Source of the DNA: an uncultured Saprospiraceae bacterium
Lineage (GTDB): Bacteria > Bacteroidota > Bacteroidia > Chitinophagales > Saprospiraceae
Assembly (NCBI GenBank): GCA_943788055.1
Contig: CALSOU010000003.1
Coordinates: forward strand, 62,001-126,000
DNA length: 64,000 bases
Direction: 5' to 3'
The translations under genes were made by a program, and so were the position numbers. Under the pieces are notes generated by a model. The model had not been told where the DNA came from, did not search any database, and saw only the letters and a program-made list of their open reading frames with translations. Numbering within the stretch: the first letter of the stretch is position 1; each line of letters opens with the position of its first letter. Shown here piece by piece: positions 25,835 through 34,351 of this stretch.

Positions 25835-25872
25835 AGGTTTTTTCGCTATTTGAAATGTTGCATCAAATCGTT

Positions 25873-26442
25873 TTATACAGTCATTACTTCTTTTTCTTTC
25901 GAATTAACGATTTCTTCCACTTTCGAATAGTAGTCTTTTACTAAGGTTTCAACCGTTGTTTCTTTTCGCTTTCCAGCATCCTCAGGGTATCCCTCTTTCA
26001 CTTCTTTTTTGATAAAATCCATCATTTTGTGACGCTCATTTCTGATACCAACCTTTGCATCCTCACCGTAGCTTTTACACTGCTTTACTAAAGCTTTTCT
26101 TCTTTCCTCCGTTAAAGGAGGAATACCTATGCGAATAAATTCACCGTCATTCATCGGTGTAATTCCTAGATTGGCTTCGAAAATTGCTTTTTCGATAGGA
26201 GCAAGCATGTCTTTTTCCCATGGTTGAACAGTAATCGTTCTTGAATCTGCAGTACCCAAGTTTGCAACAGATCGAAGAGGCGTCGGATTGCCGTAGTATG
26301 CAACCATGATTCCGTCTAGCATAGAAGGGTTTGCTTTACCAGCTCTTACTTTTACTAACTCATCTTGAAGGTGAGCAATGGCAGAATCAAAGTGAGCTCT
26401 TCCCTGAGCAATCATTCCATCAATGTCAAGCGTATTATCCAT
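25873..26442 (-). CDS. frr: Ribosome recycling factor
   Basis: 189 aa, ATG start, normal length. RRF splits post-termination ribosomes together with EF-G. Conserved stretches are LVKVRAGKANPSMLDGIMV, the hinge region YGNPTPLRSVANLGTADSRT, and IGIPPLTEERRKALVKQCK. pyrH, often adjacent in other phyla, is absent here. serS lies 82 nt upstream on the same strand. Confidence 0.96.
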   Translation of the reverse strand: MDNTLDIDGMIAQGRAHFDSAIAHLQDELVKVRAGKANPSMLDGIMVAYYGNPTPLRSVANLGTADSRTITVQPWEKDMLAPIEKAIFEANLGITPMNDGEFIRIGIPPLTEERRKALVKQCKSYGEDAKVGIRNERHKMMDFIKKEVKEGYPEDAGKRKETTVETLVKDYYSKVEEIVNSKEKEVMTV

Positions 26443-26524
26443 AATTATTGTATTGTATTTTTATATTTTGCTTTTTTAAATTATATCTATACATAAGAAC
26501 GAATCAAATTATCAACTTGTTTCT

Positions 26525-27805
26525 TTATTCAATAATATCAAAGCCAGTATAACTTCGAAGTGCTTTTGGAATGACAATTCCTTTATCCGTTTGGTGATTC
26601 TCTATTATACTGGCGAAAATACGTGCTAAGGCAAGCGCACTTCCATTCAATGTATGTGCAAATTGAGTCTTTCCATTTTCATCTTTGTATCTCAATTTCA
26701 TTCGATTTGACTGGTACGACTTGAAATTTGAAACAGAGCTTACTTCGAGCCATTTCTCTTGTGCCGCAGCAAAAACTTCGAAATCATATGTCAGCGAAGA
26801 AGCAAAAGTAAGGTCAGCACCACAAAGGCGCAATATTCTGTATGGAAGCTCCAGTTTGGTTAGTAACATCTTCACATGTTCTATCATTTCGTACAGCGTA
26901 TCCACAGACTTTTCTGGATGCTGAATTTGTACGATTTCAATTTTGTCAAATTGATGAACACGATTTAAACCTTTCACGTCAGATCCGTATGAACCAGCTT
27001 CACGTCTAAAACAAGGAGTGTATCCAGTAAGTTTGATCGGAAAGTCGTCAACAGATACGATATCTCCACGGTACATGTTAGTAATAGGAACTTCGGCTGT
27101 CGGAATAAGATAAAGGTCGTCTTTTTCGCAATGGTACATTTGACCTTCTTTGTCAGGCAAACTACCGGTACCTATTCCGGATGCTTCATTTACTAAGAGT
27201 GGAGGAATAATCTCTTCATAGCCAGCTGCTGTCGCTTCATCGATAAAGAAATTGATCAATGCGCGCTGTAACTTTGCCCCCTTACCTCGGTAAAGTGGAA
27301 ATCCTGCTCCAGTTATCTTGACTCCCAATTTGAAATCAACCATATTGTATTGTTCCATCAAATCCCAATGAGGCTTTGCATCACTGTGGAGAGCAGGTAT
27401 CGCAGAATCCCATTTCTGATAAACTTCGTTATCCAACTCAGATGTTCCATGTACTACTTTCTCGTCGGGGATATTTGGAATAGTGTATAGTGCTTCAAGG
27501 AGTTCAGCTTCAATTTCTTTAAGTCTATTTTCTAAATCTTTTGCCGTTGTTTTAATTACTGAAACTTCTACTTTCTTTGCGTTTGCTTCTTGAGCTTTTC
27601 CAGTCTTAAAAAGTTGACCAATTTCTGCCGAAATCCGATTTACATTGGCAAGAGATTCGTCCATTGATGTTTTTACAGCTTTTCTATCATCATCAAGGGC
27701 TATGACTTTATCTAGGACAGCGATTCGATCATCTGACCACGCTCTTTTCCTTAATCCAGCTGCAACCTTTTCTTTTTCTGCACGTATTTGTGAAACTAAA
27801 AGCAT
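26525..27805 (-). CDS. serS: Seryl-tRNA synthetase
   Basis: 426 aa, ATG start. Class II synthetase: an N-terminal coiled-coil arm (about residues 30-100) contacts the long variable arm of tRNA-Ser; motif 2 FRREAGSYGSDVKGLNRVHQ, the TAEVP serine site (LIPTAEVPITN), and motif 3 LNGSALALARIFASIIENHQ. A promoter of type TAnnTTTG is found 88 nt upstream, divergent from rho's promoter. Confidence 0.97.
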   Translation of the reverse strand: MLLVSQIRAEKEKVAAGLRKRAWSDDRIAVLDKVIALDDDRKAVKTSMDESLANVNRISAEIGQLFKTGKAQEANAKKVEVSVIKTTAKDLENRLKEIEAELLEALYTIPNIPDEKVVHGTSELDNEVYQKWDSAIPALHSDAKPHWDLMEQYNMVDFKLGVKITGAGFPLYRGKGAKLQRALINFFIDEATAAGYEEIIPPLLVNEASGIGTGSLPDKEGQMYHCEKDDLYLIPTAEVPITNMYRGDIVSVDDFPIKLTGYTPCFRREAGSYGSDVKGLNRVHQFDKIEIVQIQHPEKSVDTLYEMIEHVKMLLTKLELPYRILRLCGADLTFASSLTYDFEVFAAAQEKWLEVSSVSNFKSYQSNRMKLRYKDENGKTQFAHTLNGSALALARIFASIIENHQTDKGIVIPKALRSYTGFDIIE

Positions 27806-27892
27806 AATGTAACGTTTGAGAGATGACTTACATCAACATGATTGTGAGTTTTAATTATAGAGAAAGGCTCATAATCCATGATGAAATGAGGG

Positions 27893-27900
27893 CAAAGATA
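27893..27900 (-). promoter_or_regulatory. -7 promoter element of serS
   Basis: Minus-strand TATCTTTG followed by C matches TAnnTTTG, 88 nt before the serS ATG. A TTTG lies upstream at 27917-27914 but only 13 nt away, shorter than usual. Confidence 0.45.
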
Positions 27901-27904
27901 GTAT

Positions 27905-27934
27905 TTTGTAAATCAAAATATAAATGTACTTTTG
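27905..27934 (+). promoter_or_regulatory. Promoter of rho
   Basis: TTTG (27905-27908), an 18-nt spacer, and TACTTTTG (27927-27934) form a good Bacteroidota -33/-7 promoter. Transcription would start near 27941, leaving a leader of about 100 nt before the rho ATG, long enough for autoregulation as known for rho in other bacteria (inference). Confidence 0.6.
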
Positions 27935-28044
27935 CGCTGATGATCACCCGCGAAGTATTTTCCTTTACTTCCATTTTTTGATCCCACACATTTTCACCAG
28001 ATAATTATTTCAATTACTGATCACATTTATTCTATTCCAACTAT

Positions 28045-29913
28045 ATGTACGATATACTCCAGTTAAATGACATGCTCGTTCCCGATCTTCGTGAAATAGC
28101 AGAAAAAATTGGTTTAAAATCTATTAAGAGATTAAGCAAACAAGAATTAATTTATAAAATCCTTGATCAGCAAGCGATCACAAAAGGTAAATTAATCAAA
28201 GATGAAAACGAAGTTAAACCTGCTCTAAAGGGAAGAGGAAGACCTAAAAAGTCTGAAACTACCGCTAAGGAAGCAGAAAAACCTCAGACAAAAAAACAAG
28301 AACCTAAAAAAGAAGAGGTAAAGCAAGATTCTGCATCTACTTCTGAAGAAAAGGATGAAAAAGCCGCAGCTATGCCAGCACCACGAAGAAGAGGACGTCC
28401 TAAAAAGACGGAAGAAACTTCTGCAAAACAGACTAAAGCTGAGACATCTTCAGAGACCAAAACTGAAGACAAGAAGCCAACAGATAGTAAGCAAGTAAAT
28501 GCTCCTGCCAAGAAAGAAGCACCGAAAGCTAAGACTACATCAAGAGCTACTCAATCTGAGAATAGCAACCAGCATGATAACGACAACGCTAGTTCTGACA
28601 AGTCAAATGAGGACAAGAGTCCAAATGATGGTAATAAGGATAATCGTCGAAACCCTAGAAATGACCGGAATAACGATCAACGCAAGGATCGAAAAGACCG
28701 TAATGATCGATCAAATGATCGAAATAGCAATAGACCAAAAAGTCCACATCGTGAACGTGAAGAAAAGAAGCAAGCATTGTTTAATGTTGAATTAGACGGT
28801 GTCATTTCTGCTGAAGGCGTTTTGGAAATGATGAACGATGGATACGGATTTTTAAGATCTTCAGATTACAATTACCTTTCGTCTCCTGATGATGTTTACG
28901 TTTCTCCTTCTCAGATCAAACTTTTCGGTATAAAAACGGGTGATGTTGTAGAAGGGACAATCAGACCACCGAAGGAAGGCGAAAAGTACTTTGCGCTTCT
29001 AAAGGTTGATAAGATCAATGGACTTGATCCACAATCAGTAAGGGAAAGAGTACCTTTTGATTATTTGACTCCATTATTCCCGCAAGAAAAATTCAAACTT
29101 ACAGTTAGACCGGATGGTAAAGATTACGGAAACCGTATGATTGATTTATTCGCACCAATCGGTAAAGGACAGCGTGGTCTAATCGTTGCACAACCTAAAA
29201 CAGGTAAAACATTCTTGTTAAAGGATGTTGCAAATGCCATTGCTACAAATCACCCGGATTGTTATATGATCGTATTATTGATCGATGAGCGTCCTGAGGA
29301 GGTTACTGATATGAAGCGAAGCGTAAATGCTGAAGTTGTGGCTTCAAATTTTGATGAGCCTGCTGATAATCATGTGCGTGTTGCAAACATAGTTTTGGAG
29401 AAAGCAAAGCGTATGGTTGAATGTGGCCATGATGTTGTAATACTATTGGATTCAATTACTAGATTGGCAAGAGCATACAATACTGTTGCTCCTGCTTCAG
29501 GTAAAGTTTTATCTGGTGGTGTTGAAGCAAATGCACTTCATAAGCCTAAGAAGTTCTTTGGTGCAGCAAGAAAAATTGAACATGGAGGATCTTTAACAAT
29601 TCTAGCTACGGCATTGATTGATACAGGTTCTAAAATGGATGAAGTAATCTTTGAAGAATTCAAAGGAACTGGTAACATGGAACTTCAACTTGATCGATCT
29701 TTAGCGAATAAGCGTCTTTATCCTGCTATTGATTTGACTAAGTCAAGTACACGTCGTGAAGATCTTCTACTTGAGCAGAGTATATTAACAAGAATGTTTA
29801 TTCTAAGAAAGCACTTGGCAGATATGAAGCCAGACGAAGCGATGAACTTCTTGAGAAAGCATATGCTTCAGACAAATACCAATGAAGAGTTCTTGATTAC
29901 GATGAATAGCTAA
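28045..29913 (+). CDS. rho: Transcription termination factor Rho with long disordered insert
   Basis: 622 aa, about 200 longer than E. coli Rho. Residues 1-45 are the N-terminal helix bundle. Residues about 50-242 are a low-complexity Lys/Glu/Asp/Asn/Arg region with two AT-hook-like motifs, GRGRPKK (63-69) and RRGRPKK (115-121), and an Arg/Asn/Asp tract near 195-235. The RNA-binding cold-shock-like fold follows ([20 protein letters not shown]), then the ATPase with Walker A AQPKTGKT (382-389), the [15 protein letters not shown] block, and [18 protein letters not shown]. Disordered inserts in Rho are known in Bacteroidota and drive condensate formation in Bacteroides thetaiotaomicron. Confidence 0.96.
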   Translation: MYDILQLNDMLVPDLREIAEKIGLKSIKRLSKQELIYKILDQQAITKGKLIKDENEVKPALKGRGRPKKSETTAKEAEKPQTKKQEPKKEEVKQDSASTSEEKDEKAAAMPAPRRRGRPKKTEETSAKQTKAETSSETKTEDKKPTDSKQVNAPAKKEAPKAKTTSRATQSENSNQHDNDNASSDKSNEDKSPNDGNKDNRRNPRNDRNNDQRKDRKDRNDRSNDRNSNRPKSPHREREEKKQALFNVELDGVISAEGVLEMMNDGYGFLRSSDYNYLSSPDDVYVSPSQIKLFGIKTGDVVEGTIRPPKEGEKYFALLKVDKINGLDPQSVRERVPFDYLTPLFPQEKFKLTVRPDGKDYGNRMIDLFAPIGKGQRGLIVAQPKTGKTFLLKDVANAIATNHPDCYMIVLLIDERPEEVTDMKRSVNAEVVASNFDEPADNHVRVANIVLEKAKRMVECGHDVVILLDSITRLARAYNTVAPASGKVLSGGVEANALHKPKKFFGAARKIEHGGSLTILATALIDTGSKMDEVIFEEFKGTGNMELQLDRSLANKRLYPAIDLTKSSTRREDLLLEQSILTRMFILRKHLADMKPDEAMNFLRKHMLQTNTNEEFLITMNS

Positions 29914-30014
29914 CAAGATCTCAATAGAGTATTTGAAGTCAATTGCTTGAAATTCAGTTGGATGCTAGTGTGTTCAATGGTTTCAGGGAGTGGCGAAATA
30001 ATCGCTTCCATTTG

Positions 30015-30046
30015 TTTGGAAGACTTGAAAATATATTATACTTTTG
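30015..30046 (+). promoter_or_regulatory. Promoter of rpmH
   Basis: TTTG (30015-30018), a 20-nt spacer and TACTTTTG (30039-30046) followed by C fit the Bacteroidota consensus. The predicted start is about 30 nt before the L34 ATG. Confidence 0.6.
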
Positions 30047-30084
30047 CAGCCCGTTTGAATTCGACGGACATAAAATAAACGACA

Positions 30085-30240
30085 ATGAAAAGGACATTTC
30101 AACCTTCACGAAGAAAAAGAGCAAACAAACACGGATTTCGTTCAAGAATGAAAACGAAAGACGGTCGTAAAGTACTAGCTAGAAGAAGAGCTAGAGGAAG
30201 AGCGAAGCTGTCAGTCTCTGATGAGATGACTTCTAAGTAA
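30085..30240 (+). CDS. rpmH: 50S ribosomal protein L34
   Basis: 51 aa, ATG to TAA. It begins [19 protein letters not shown], the universal L34 signature, then [19 protein letters not shown] and an acidic tail [11 protein letters not shown] slightly longer than in E. coli (46 aa). It binds 23S rRNA. It has its own promoter and a hairpin terminator, and here stands after rho rather than beside dnaA and rnpA as in many other phyla. Confidence 0.95.
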   Translation: MKRTFQPSRRKRANKHGFRSRMKTKDGRKVLARRRARGRAKLSVSDEMTSK

Positions 30241-30270
30241 CCATTTACGAGTATAGAATTTATTCTACTA

Positions 30271-30310
30271 TTCCGGTTATACCATTGTGTGTAACCGGAA
30301 TTCGTGTTTC
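30271..30310 (+). terminator. Terminator after rpmH
   Basis: TTCCGGTTA (30271-30279) pairs with TAACCGGAA (30292-30300), 12-nt loop, followed by TTCGTGTTTC. It starts 31 nt after the rpmH stop. The U-run is imperfect. Confidence 0.6.
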
Positions 30311-30343
30311 ATATACCCAACTAATCTGTCAAATACGATTTAA

Positions 30344-30652
30344 TCAGTCTATTTTTTCTTTGGGAAGCTGTTCTAGCGTAATTGTATCAACTAATCGACC
30401 TGGCCTAGGTGGTCGTGGAGGCATTTCATCAGAGTTGCCCTTCATTTTTTGAACTAGGTAGAACATCATCGAGTCAACTTCTATATTGATTTCTTCCAGT
30501 AGATCTTCGAAACATTCTGTGGTTTGATCGTTTCTGTATTGTTTTAGCTTCTTGTTTATCTCATCTTGTACGAAAGCTTTTCGATCTATTTTGTCTGTCG
30601 TACAAGCTACAATGCCAAATACAAGTGCTACATATATGATTGCTTTCCTCAT
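30344..30652 (-). CDS. Small lipoprotein, unknown (second of a pair)
   Basis: 102 aa, ATG start. Lipobox ending GIVAC gives acylated Cys17 after a short hydrophobic signal. The mature part is helical and charged (DRKAFVQDEINKKLKQYRND) and ends in a Pro-rich turn (PPRPPRPGR) and LVDTITLEQLPKEK. No family recognised. Its ATG overlaps the stop of the upstream lipoprotein by 4 nt (ATGA type), so the two are translationally coupled and probably work together. The preceding gene in the operon is lptB. Confidence 0.75.
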   Translation of the reverse strand: MRKAIIYVALVFGIVACTTDKIDRKAFVQDEINKKLKQYRNDQTTECFEDLLEEINIEVDSMMFYLVQKMKGNSDEMPPRPPRPGRLVDTITLEQLPKEKID

Positions 30653-30909
30653 TCAGGTAAAATTTGTTCGATTTCGGAAAGTCTAATGGCAATGATGGAA
30701 TCTTTCTTTTTCTGATACTGTCTAGACCTATATGCGACACAGATAGAATCCATTTCTTTGTTGATAGCCGGAATAGCTTGACGATAGATAGAATCTACAT
30801 GCGTTCGCTCTGACCGACTTAATTTCAATTTTGGAGTTTCGGTTTCGCAGGAGGATGCAAGGATAAAGACAAATGCAGTGATAGTGAGAACGCTAATTAG
30901 TCGATACAT
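30649..30909 (-). CDS. Small lipoprotein, unknown (first of a pair)
   Basis: 86 aa, ATG start. The signal MYRLISVLTITAFVFIL leads to the lipobox ASSC (Cys20 or 21). The mature part is short, charged and helical (KLKLSRSERTHVDSIYRQ, then DSICVAYRSRQYQKKKD). It lies 3 nt downstream of lptB and overlaps the next lipoprotein by 4 nt. The pattern DSI-aliphatic spaced through both partners suggests similar helical folds. Function unknown; position suggests an envelope role. Confidence 0.75.
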   Translation of the reverse strand: MYRLISVLTITAFVFILASSCETETPKLKLSRSERTHVDSIYRQAIPAINKEMDSICVAYRSRQYQKKKDSIIAIRLSEIEQILPE

Positions 30910-30912
30910 GAA

Positions 30913-31671
30913 TTAAGGTTGTTTTTTTCTCAATTCAAAATGACTTCCAAGGTATAATCTCCTAGCTTCCTCATCGTTTGCAAGGCTTTCTGCAGTTCCT
31001 TCTTTGAGAATTCTACCTTCATACATCAGGTACGCACGATCTGTAATTGATAAAGTTTCCTGTACATTGTGATCAGTTATAAGTATCCCAATATTGCGAT
31101 TTTTCAATTGTGAAACAATTTTTTGGATATCCTCGACTGCAATCGGATCGATTCCCGCAAACGGTTCGTCAAGCAGTATGAATTTTGGATCTGTTGCAAG
31201 AGCACGTGCTATTTCTGTTCTTCGACGTTCTCCTCCACTTAATGTATCTCCTAATCCCTTTCTTACTTTATGAAGACTAAATTCATCGAGTAATTGTTCT
31301 AGTCTCTCTTTTTGTTGTTCTCGTGAAAGATCCGTCATTTCAAGCACAGCCTTGATATTATCTTCAACGGATAACTTTCTAAAGACAGAGGCTTCTTGCG
31401 GAAGGTAGCCGATCCCTTTTCTTGCTCTTTTGAACATAGCTAGGCTCGTAATTTCTTGATCTTCTAAAAAGACCTTTCCGCTAAATGGCTTGATGAATCC
31501 TACAACCATATAGAAGGTAGTTGTTTTACCAGCTCCATTTGGGCCTAGCAATCCAACGATTTCACCTTGTTTCACCTCTACTGAAACACCTCTTACTACT
31601 TCTCTTTTTCCATATCTCTTGACGAGATTGTCGGAACGCAGTACCATTTTATCAGTCGAATTCGATTCCAT
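30913..31671 (-). CDS. lptB: LPS export ABC transporter ATP-binding protein
   Basis: 252 aa, ATG start. LptB is the cytoplasmic ATPase that drives LptFG and the Lpt bridge, moving lipopolysaccharide to the outer membrane. Walker [10 protein letters not shown] (43-51), signature [15 protein letters not shown], Walker [13 protein letters not shown] and switch His in [10 protein letters not shown] are intact; the [11 protein letters not shown] and FAGIDP wording is diagnostic of LptB. It overlaps the upstream Ig-like lipoprotein gene by 20 nt, so they are co-expressed. Confidence 0.94.
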   Translation of the reverse strand: MESNSTDKMVLRSDNLVKRYGKREVVRGVSVEVKQGEIVGLLGPNGAGKTTTFYMVVGFIKPFSGKVFLEDQEITSLAMFKRARKGIGYLPQEASVFRKLSVEDNIKAVLEMTDLSREQQKERLEQLLDEFSLHKVRKGLGDTLSGGERRRTEIARALATDPKFILLDEPFAGIDPIAVEDIQKIVSQLKNRNIGILITDHNVQETLSITDRAYLMYEGRILKEGTAESLANDEEARRLYLGSHFELRKKQP

Positions 31672-33283
31672 TTACACTTACTTCTAGAGTCCACCCAGCC
31701 TTAAGGCTTTCTAATTTTTTTTCAATCCACTTTTCCGATTGCCGTTTAAGATTATAATCCCCCGGGTCCCATCGACCATTATTATTCACATCTTCAATAA
31801 TCCTTACCGTGTATTTACCAGCATTTAGTGACAGAAAACTTAACTGTTCTTCCTTTTTTCCTCGGACCAGCTTTTCTATCGTTTTCTTTCCCTGTGAAAT
31901 TTGTACAATATATTGAAAATTCTCAATTAATGAGTCAAGCTCAAAAATGATTTCACCCTTTGTAGCATTACTTGAAACAACAAAAGGTAAACCGATTGAA
32001 TCATTGACAACGCCAAAGTGGTTTTTTACTCCACTGCTATCAATAATTAAAGTATAGGGATTGCCTTCTTTCCAAGCTCGAAAGAGCGTTAGTTTACGTT
32101 CGTCTTCAGGTATTTTGTAAACTTTGTAGGGCACTTCCATTTCAGCAGAATCCAAGAGAGTTATCTTGCTTCGGTTATAATCCTTTATGGGATGATTAAA
32201 TGTCAAAATAATACTATCGGAACTCCCTAAACCAACTCGCTGACTCACGTTCTTATTGATGATTCTTGGCTTTTTGGTGTATCTAATGCTGTCGGTATAT
32301 TTTATTAAAGCTACCGTATCTTCTTTGCCTTGACCTAGCTCTAGAATTAGATCGGACTCAACATCTGTATTATAAAACACAAGGAGACTATCTTTCGAAA
32401 AGGTTGTCGCTAGATACTCAGGTTCTGATGGTTCAAAACGAAAAGATAGGTCAAATGGATCTCGATTGAACACGATGCCCAACTGACCATATTCATGTTC
32501 TAAAGCAGTTTTCCGTAGATTAGGATCTGGAATGAAGAATGGTATTTCGAAAACCGATTTTATGGTGTCATTCAGAATGATAGTATCGGGATAAAAGCCC
32601 ATTCCCTCAGATTCTTGATCTTTTAGATAGTTAAGATTCTTATCATCTAGTACGAAAAGTCTGAAGGAATCTTGTCGTATGTTATTGATACTAAAACGAC
32701 CGCTTTTATCTGTTTTAGCAAAGTACAATGGTCTTTCTTCATAAATTACTGAATCTTGCAGTTGATCATAAAGACTGACCATCACATTTTCTTGAGCTTC
32801 ACCTGTAAAAGAATTGACTACGGTACCCGAAACGCTCAATGAATCGATAAATTCACCGGTAGAGAATACGAAAGTATAGTTTGTAAGAGGGTTTCCTTCT
32901 GTATAATCTACAATCGATTCGCCAAAATTAATCGTGTAGGTTGTATTTTCTTTCAACACTTCTTCCTCGTCAAACTCAACGATAACTTTTTTTCCTTTGA
33001 CTTTTGCCTCTAAATTTGTTTCCAAAGGGGGAGATACAATAATCTGATTTTGATTTTTTAGAGTTACCCATTCATTAAAGTGAAGTTCAATATTTTGTTT
33101 GAAGAATCTTATCTGTTCATTTGGTGTAGACTTAAGACTGTCAGGATAGGGTGGAGTTTCGTCTTTTGGTCCTCCGAGCGGTGCTGCTTGGACAGCGCAG
33201 CTATGAATAGACACTACCACTAGAAGCAAGCTCGCTATGAGTCCTGCGTAAAGCCAGATGTTCCTATTCAGAAAAATGTTCAT
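31652..33283 (-). CDS. Ig-like domain lipoprotein (SbsA Ig-like/Big_5 type)
   Basis: 543 aa from ATG 33283; nine more residues could be read from 33310 but add nothing to the signal. Lipobox VVSIHSC, then [13 protein letters not shown], a stretch shared by many Bacteroidota proteins with an N-terminal Big_5 (SbsA Ig-like) domain, here residues about 40-145 with [20 protein letters not shown] carboxypeptidase-regulatory-like beta-sandwich ([20 protein letters not shown]) follows. The C-terminus reads [19 protein letters not shown]. Probably an outer-membrane-attached protein. Coupling with lptB suggests an envelope-assembly role, which is unproven. Confidence 0.82.
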   Translation of the reverse strand: MNIFLNRNIWLYAGLIASLLLVVVSIHSCAVQAAPLGGPKDETPPYPDSLKSTPNEQIRFFKQNIELHFNEWVTLKNQNQIIVSPPLETNLEAKVKGKKVIVEFDEEEVLKENTTYTINFGESIVDYTEGNPLTNYTFVFSTGEFIDSLSVSGTVVNSFTGEAQENVMVSLYDQLQDSVIYEERPLYFAKTDKSGRFSINNIRQDSFRLFVLDDKNLNYLKDQESEGMGFYPDTIILNDTIKSVFEIPFFIPDPNLRKTALEHEYGQLGIVFNRDPFDLSFRFEPSEPEYLATTFSKDSLLVFYNTDVESDLILELGQGKEDTVALIKYTDSIRYTKKPRIINKNVSQRVGLGSSDSIILTFNHPIKDYNRSKITLLDSAEMEVPYKVYKIPEDERKLTLFRAWKEGNPYTLIIDSSGVKNHFGVVNDSIGLPFVVSSNATKGEIIFELDSLIENFQYIVQISQGKKTIEKLVRGKKEEQLSFLSLNAGKYTVRIIEDVNNNGRWDPGDYNLKRQSEKWIEKKLESLKAGWTLEVSVNGIEFD

Positions 33284-33422
33284 GTTTATCTCCTTTTGGG
33301 CGGAAGCCATAGATCTAACGTAAAAAAAAGCCTAGTTTATCAGCGATAAACGCAATATTATGATTTCTTTTACACTTATACATTGATATACTAATCACGA
33401 TTTGAATTCAATACCAAAGTGC

Positions 33423-34241
33423 ATGATCTATAAGTCCTATTCCAAGTTTTTCTTCGCCGTGAACCTTGCTTTTCTAGCCTTAGCCAGCTATATGTATTTT
33501 ACATACGGGGGAAACTGGTATATTGCGATCATTCCTTTTGCAATAATGACGGTAGGATTTCTTGTTTTCAAGGATCTGATTGATCGATGGGGATTCAAGT
33601 TTCAAGATGTGAGACTTGACGAACAAGTGCTTCGGATGATCATGACTGAATATCCAAACCTTAAGTCATATAGCCTTGAACAGATCAAGGTCTTTTCCAA
33701 GCGATTAGTGTATTTTTTACATGCCAGAGAATCATACCTTGTCCTCGGAGAAACGGAAAAGCTAGATATGTATCATACCATTCTTATCGCGGCACCAGCT
33801 GTCATTATTTCTATGGAAGGAAGAGAGGACTTGGCACCTGATATTGAGCGATTGGTGGCGTACAAACATCCTTTTCCATCACCAAAAATGAAGTTTTTAC
33901 ATGCAGCTGAGTACGATAGTGAGGATGGCGTTGTAATTATCTCAATTGAGCAGTTGATGCAATCTTTGCGATTACCAGAGGAGAATTATCACATTGCATA
34001 CCATGTTTGGTGTGAAAGGAAGATTGGGAAGACTGCTGGGTTTCCTGAAATTCCTGAAGGTTTTAAAGCTTCGATCGGAACGCTTTTTGGCTTCGACAAG
34101 GTTCAGATGGCGAAACTGATTGGATACGAAATCTTAGATTTTAGAATTCTGGCACTCAATGCCTATTTTACGAACTCAAAAAATCTCAAAAGTCTTTATC
34201 CCAACTTCTACAAGAAAATTCAATTGTATTTACAGTCTTAG
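33423..34241 (+). CDS. MtfA-like protein lacking the HExxH zinc motif
   Basis: 272 aa from ATG 33423 (TTG at 33402 is an alternative). Two hydrophobic segments at the N-terminus (FFFAVNLAFLALASYMYF; WYIAIIPFAIMTVGFLVF) are followed by a soluble domain whose order matches zinc peptidases of the MtfA family: ILIAAPAVIISMEG, GVVIISIEQLMQS, and the tail AYFTNSKNLKSLYPNFYKKI. The family HEFAH site is replaced by YHIAYHVW (about residues 189-196): both His-like positions stay but the catalytic Glu is Ile. The third ligand region is also changed (DFRILALNAYF). It is probably a catalytically dead membrane-anchored relative. Confidence 0.65.
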   Translation: MIYKSYSKFFFAVNLAFLALASYMYFTYGGNWYIAIIPFAIMTVGFLVFKDLIDRWGFKFQDVRLDEQVLRMIMTEYPNLKSYSLEQIKVFSKRLVYFLHARESYLVLGETEKLDMYHTILIAAPAVIISMEGREDLAPDIERLVAYKHPFPSPKMKFLHAAEYDSEDGVVIISIEQLMQSLRLPEENYHIAYHVWCERKIGKTAGFPEIPEGFKASIGTLFGFDKVQMAKLIGYEILDFRILALNAYFTNSKNLKSLYPNFYKKIQLYLQS

Positions 34242-34351
34242 CTCGAGCTAGACTACTTTATTTTACTAGGGTTTTCGAAACAATTTTAGTTGACAGCTAT
34301 TATAAGAACTTATCCTATCTTTACATATTATAGCTCTCAAATACTCCACTA

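Larger units (their letters stand above)
25270..25872. other. Intergenic region between lgt and frr
   Basis: About 600 nt. It holds a probable 54-codon gene (25501-25665, minus), its -7 element, and the frr terminator near 25804-25834. The stretch 25270-25500 shows nothing I can identify beyond AT-rich sequence. Confidence 0.55.

Noticed and set aside
28499-28795. 98-codon frame inside rho
   Set aside because: Shadow of the low-complexity charged region of rho in another frame.
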